From Malus domestica (taxonomy: Eukaryota; Streptophyta; Magnoliopsida; Rosales; Rosaceae), in contig NC_091664.1 in assembly GCF_042453785.1 (NCBI RefSeq), positions 2,818,501-2,882,500 on the forward strand: a stretch of 64,000 nucleotides of DNA, read 5' to 3'. The number at the start of each line of letters is the position of its first letter. Position 1 is the first letter of the stretch. Of this stretch, positions 60,838 through 64,000 are shown in pieces. The notes under the pieces were generated by a model. It searched no databases, was not told the origin of the DNA, and saw nothing but the letters and a program-made list of their open reading frames with translations. Both the position numbers and the translations under genes were made by a program.

Positions 60838-60896
60838 GTCTGTGTGTGTGTGTGAGAGAGAGAGACGTGTATATATATGTGTGTGTGTGTGTGTGA
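60838..60896. repeat. GT/GA microsatellite upstream of AKR copy 3
   Basis: GTGTGTGTGTGAGAGAGAGA followed by TATATA and a second GT tract. The tract differs in length from that above copy 2. Confidence 0.75.
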
Positions 60897-61119
60897 TATG
60901 AATGGAGGCAGTTTGGTAAAATGAGGGAGCAGGAAGGATGGTGGTGGTGGCGTCGGCGGTGGTGGGGTGGTTGGTGGAGTCGTCAGCGGAGCGAGTCATC
61001 TTCCACTTCTAGAAGGATAAGTAAACGTAAGGGCCTGCGTAACAGTGATGTTGATTGACTGAGTGTATCGTGTCTTTCAGGAAAAAAAAAACAAAAACTT
61101 TGAGTCTCAATATAATTTA

Positions 61120-62546
61120 GGGTTAATCTCTGTTTACTACCCTGAAGTTTCGTGGTTTTCAACTTTTGGTACATGAAGTTTTTTTCATCCCAGAGTCATA
61201 CCTCAAGTCTTAATTTTAGAACAGTTTCGTACATTCCGTTAGTTTTTCTGTTAACTGATGACGTGTCGCTCACGTGGGCAATGACTTGGCGCCACGTAGA
61301 TATTAAAAAAAATTTAAAATAATAAAATAACAAAAAATTAAATTAAAAAAAAAAAAAAAAACTCCATCTCTCTCTCTTTCTTCCCCCTCTTCGCCCTCTC
61401 TACCAAACCCTAACCCCAAATTCCAACCTCCCACACTTCCTGCAATCAACCCTCATCGCCAGCCACACTCCAATCCAACCCCATTGCCTTCTTCTTCAAT
61501 CATCGTCACTCTCCCCGCGACCGCGACTGCAACTGAATTGCTCCCGACGTAAAACCACCGATCGTGATCGTATTTTGACATCGTCTTCACCAGATTCTCC
61601 ACGAAAAACACCGTGTCATTGTCGCCAAACACGAACCACCTCACATTCGGCTCGCCGCGATTGACGACCTCCTTGACCATGCGCGCCTCGCGGATCGCGG
61701 AACGGTGCCCTCCATTGAAAGTGTACGGAAAGCAGGAGGTATCACCGGAGACGACGACAAGAGCGATGGACTTCTCGCCGGAGGAGTCAATTGGTGCACA
61801 ATCAAGAAACGCGAAGGCATGGATGGAGGCGGGGGAGCACCAGAGGCGGAGGTATGGCTCGCGGCGGGACCAGGAGCGGGAGGAGGACGTGACGGCGAAG
61901 ACGAGGTGGCTGCGTGTGGTGGGGGAAGAAGTGTAGCGGGAGAGAAGGGCTGGCAGCGTGTGGAGGAAGATGAAGTAGAGGTTGAGGAAAACAGAGAGGA
62001 ATAACATGAGGGCTTTGAAGTGGGCGAGGGTTAAGGTTCTGGGCATTACAGACAGGAAGGGGAAAGAGATATCGGTATCGGATTGCTTTGCAGGCGGGGT
62101 TGGTTTTTCGTTTGATTTTCTGGTACATTTAAAAAGTTACAGCGAAGATGATGAACTAGTTGCAGTTGAAGGCGATGGGGTTGGATTGGAGGGTGGCTGG
62201 CTATGAGGGTTGATTGCAGGAAGTGTGGGAGGTTGGAATTTGGGGGTTAGGGTTTGGTAGAGAGGGCGAAGAGAGGGAAGAAAGAGAGAGAGAGGGTGTT
62301 TTTTTTTTAATTTTTTTTTAAATTTTAATTTTTGTTATTTTATTATTTTTAATATCCACGTGGCATCCAGTCATTGTCCACGTGGGTGCCATGTCATCAA
62401 TTGACAGAAAAACTAACGGAAAACTTAACAGATGTACGAAACTGTCCCAAAATTAAGACTTGAGGTATGACTCTGGGATGAAAAAAACTTCATGTATCAA
62501 ATGTTGAAAACCACGAAACTTCAGGGTAGTAAACAGAGATTAACCC
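61120..62546 (-). mobile_element. Pack-MULE with long TIRs and a captured glycosyltransferase fragment
   Basis: Terminal inverted repeats of about 370 bp: 61120-61490 (GGGTTAATCTCTGTTTACTA..) pairs with the complement of 62175-62546. The exact 9-bp direct repeat TATAATTTA lies at 61111-61119 and 62547-62555. The corresponding site in unit A (52148-52156) is empty. No transposase is encoded. The TIRs include TGACGTGTCGCTCACGTGGG and CACGTGGCA-type ACGT motifs. The core (61490-62175) is host-gene sequence. Confidence 0.93.
61453..62046 (-). CDS. Truncated DUF604 / Fringe-like glycosyltransferase ORF inside the Pack-MULE
   Basis: An intact 197-residue frame on the minus strand. The N-terminus (ALMLFLSVFLNLYFIFL) looks like a Golgi signal anchor. 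HLVFAVTSSSRSWSRREPYL, VVSGDTSCFPYTFNGGHRSA, EARMVKEVVNRGEPNVRWFV and HDRWFYVGSNS match the first half of plant DUF604 glycosyltransferases. The metal-binding motif reads FGDNDTVFF where the family has DDD, so one Asp is changed to Asn. After SNS the frame passes into TIR sequence (VAVAVAGRVTMIEEE..), giving a chimeric tail. The acceptor half of the domain is absent. Catalysis is unlikely, but the open frame could be expressed as a membrane-anchored fragment or yield RNA acting on the parent gene. Confidence 0.82.
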   Translation of the reverse strand: MPRTLTLAHFKALMLFLSVFLNLYFIFLHTLPALLSRYTSSPTTRSHLVFAVTSSSRSWSRREPYLRLWCSPASIHAFAFLDCAPIDSSGEKSIALVVVSGDTSCFPYTFNGGHRSAIREARMVKEVVNRGEPNVRWFVFGDNDTVFFVENLVKTMSKYDHDRWFYVGSNSVAVAVAGRVTMIEEEGNGVGLECGWR

Positions 62547-62555
62547 TATAATTTA

Positions 62556-62848
62556 TATAAAAAAAAATTTTAATGATGAAATATTTTCTCATAATACACA
62601 CGTAAAAAATAATAAACCACACCAGAACATAATAAAGATAAAAAAAAATTACACATATATTGCTATGTTTTTATGTCACTGGTGAGGAGACTTAAATTTT
62701 CCGACACCAATGATGGTGGCTGCCACAATTTCCGGCCCTAGCGGTCAGTGGCATGTGTGTCATGTGCAATAAGAGCAAAAATATAAATATATTAGTCCAC
62801 AAATTGTGGCTTAATTATTGCAAGCAATATTTGCCATCATGCATGTTA
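62556..62848. other. Spacer in unit B
   Basis: Counterpart of 52157-52457. No gene is seen. Confidence 0.5.
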
Positions 62849-62976
62849 GCGATATCGGTTAAGTCCTGCAACGAACGCAACCCTCGTGTTTAGTTAACAC
62901 CGTTGAGTTTGGAATCATTAGCAGACAGCCGATGATATGCCGGAAAAGGGTGAGGATGACGTCAAGTCCTCATGAT
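62849..62976 (+). pseudogene. Plastid 16S rRNA fragment (NUPT), unit B
   Basis: Duplicate of 52458-52583 with its own changes. It keeps some plastid bases that unit A lost (AAGTCCTGCAACG, GCCGGAAAAGG), showing independent decay after duplication. Confidence 0.85.
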
Positions 62977-63472
62977 AGAGTTATCTGGGGTTATTTCAAA
63001 TAGTACATTTTTAGTTTAATCTGCCTATTCGATTATCTTCCAGGGGAATTAGGGGGTTCCTCTGGCCCTTTGCATGGTCGACTCCTCAATGTTCAAAGAG
63101 TTGGCTAGAAGGAGAAATTATTAGTCTCGGGAACACAACCCGGTATACCAGTATCATAATACAATTAGTTGAATTTTTTTTCCTTCCAAGTTTTCAGCCA
63201 AGTGTAATATTACACTTGGTGTATCAAATCGTATTCCCGATACATTAAAAAACCTCTAGGCTAGAGGTATGGCTTTAGATGCCTACTTGTAATATATTTG
63301 TCATTGGCCTTGTCAATCTCTTCTTCATACGTTTAGATGCCTACGTGAATAACACGAAAGATCGTGTTGTACAAATCATCGGAATCTAACTTAGTTATCT
63401 TAATCCAGTCACTACCGAAAAAGTCCCCGCTGAAAAGATTGCAATCTGGTCAGGTTGTATTTCACGTAGATT

Positions 63473-63632
63473 GTATTCCAATGGATTTAAAAGACAAGCG
63501 GCAGAATATGACCCAAAAAGAGGCATCAACTAACTAAAGGTGCAATGTATCTCTGAGTTAGAAGTGATTTAGTTAGTTGACGCCTCTTTTTGGTCATATT
63601 CCTCCGTTTGTCTTTCAAATCCGTTGGAATAC
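63473..63632. mobile_element. Hairpin MITE, unit B
   Basis: Copy of 53077-53236 with the same inverted arms. About 17 extra bases (TTCACGTAGATTGTA-like) lie just before its left arm. Confidence 0.75.
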
Positions 63633-64000
63633 CATCCATGTAATACACGTTCCAACCAAATTCCAAGGACATCTGTTTGCAGCTATTGGATGTTTTTACA
63701 CTTCCTGCTAGAACATAAGATTACTTCTAATATTTATGAACCCATAACTAGAAGGAAATGGAAAGTGAAGATCTGAAACTCGAATCAAATCCTGCCCAAT
63801 CTTAAGGTATGAAGTACGTCAAAAACTTCAGGTTGACTGACATGGCTATTTTCCCACCTGCTAATCCATAGAAGTCCAAGCTGCTCCACCAAGTTTTCAA
63901 GTTTTAGAATTTCGTGGATGGGTGGGACAGATAATGGAAAATAGACATGTTGGCTAGCCCGAAGTTTTTGGCATAATTCATCCGCTTGAAATTGAGCAAG

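Larger units (their letters stand above)
57545..64000. repeat. Tandem segmental duplication, unit B (incomplete in window)
   Basis: Collinear copy of 48690-53615, extended by the Pack-MULE insertion and a roughly 50-bp internal tandem duplication near 59165-59220. The homology is still unbroken at base 64000. Confidence 0.85.

Noticed and set aside
61613..62004. Two plus-strand ORFs inside the Pack-MULE
   Set aside because: They mirror the glycosyltransferase frame on the minus strand, which has clear homology.
1..64000. CRISPR arrays, operons, bacterial mobile elements
   Set aside because: Introns, plant gene families and plant retroelements show a nuclear plant sequence; the tandem arrays lack the repeat-spacer pattern of CRISPR.

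Overview
This is a plant nuclear window. Genes have introns with GT..AG borders, intergenic DNA is AT-rich, and nested retroelements and small DNA transposons are abundant. The repeat families point to Rosaceae, most likely Malus or Pyrus: a Cassandra-type LTR carrying a 5S-like sequence, an RTE family with a TTG-repeat tail, and a large non-autonomous LTR family with a conserved small ORF. The genus is inference from remembered repeat families, not from a search.

Layout. 1-7148: non-genic, with a Mutator-like MITE (2232-3044) and a non-autonomous LTR retrotransposon (3133-6972, minus) that carries a broken copy of a host PDLP/DUF26 receptor-like gene. 7149-18777: a complete Copia insertion with matching 270-bp LTRs and a GTTTT target duplication. 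Its coding region is ruined and itself holds a 4.8-kb composite of RTE LINE and LTR-element sequence. 21334-22586 (minus): RhoGDI. 24891-39567 (minus): the 19-exon phosphoglucan, water dikinase (PWD/GWD3). Its 5-kb last intron contains a MITE, a Copia fragment split by a TIR transposon that captured exons of a HAD hydrolase, and an L1 fragment. 41025-44890: a tandem duplication invaded by a 2.3-kb solo LTR and a Cassandra solo LTR.

46489-64000: an aldo-keto reductase cluster. Three five-exon genes lie on the minus strand (46489-48286, 49568-51833, 58486-60781). The second and third sit in directly adjacent copies of a unit of about 8.9 kb. That unit also holds a TatB-like gene (54191-56149, minus), a plastid 16S rRNA fragment and a hairpin MITE. 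The right-hand copy runs off the window and is distinguished by a Pack-MULE (61120-62546) carrying an open reading frame from a DUF604 glycosyltransferase. The Pack-MULE's empty site is preserved in the left-hand copy.

The functional genes are unrelated housekeeping or metabolic genes: Rho GTPase cycling, plastid starch phosphorylation, NADPH-dependent carbonyl reduction and mitochondrial Tat translocation. No operon-like logic applies. The notable content is host-gene capture by three different transposon types in one 64-kb window, and an ongoing segmental expansion of the reductase genes. All exon coordinates were derived by hand from splice signals, reading-frame continuity and family homology. 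Each complete model closes in frame.
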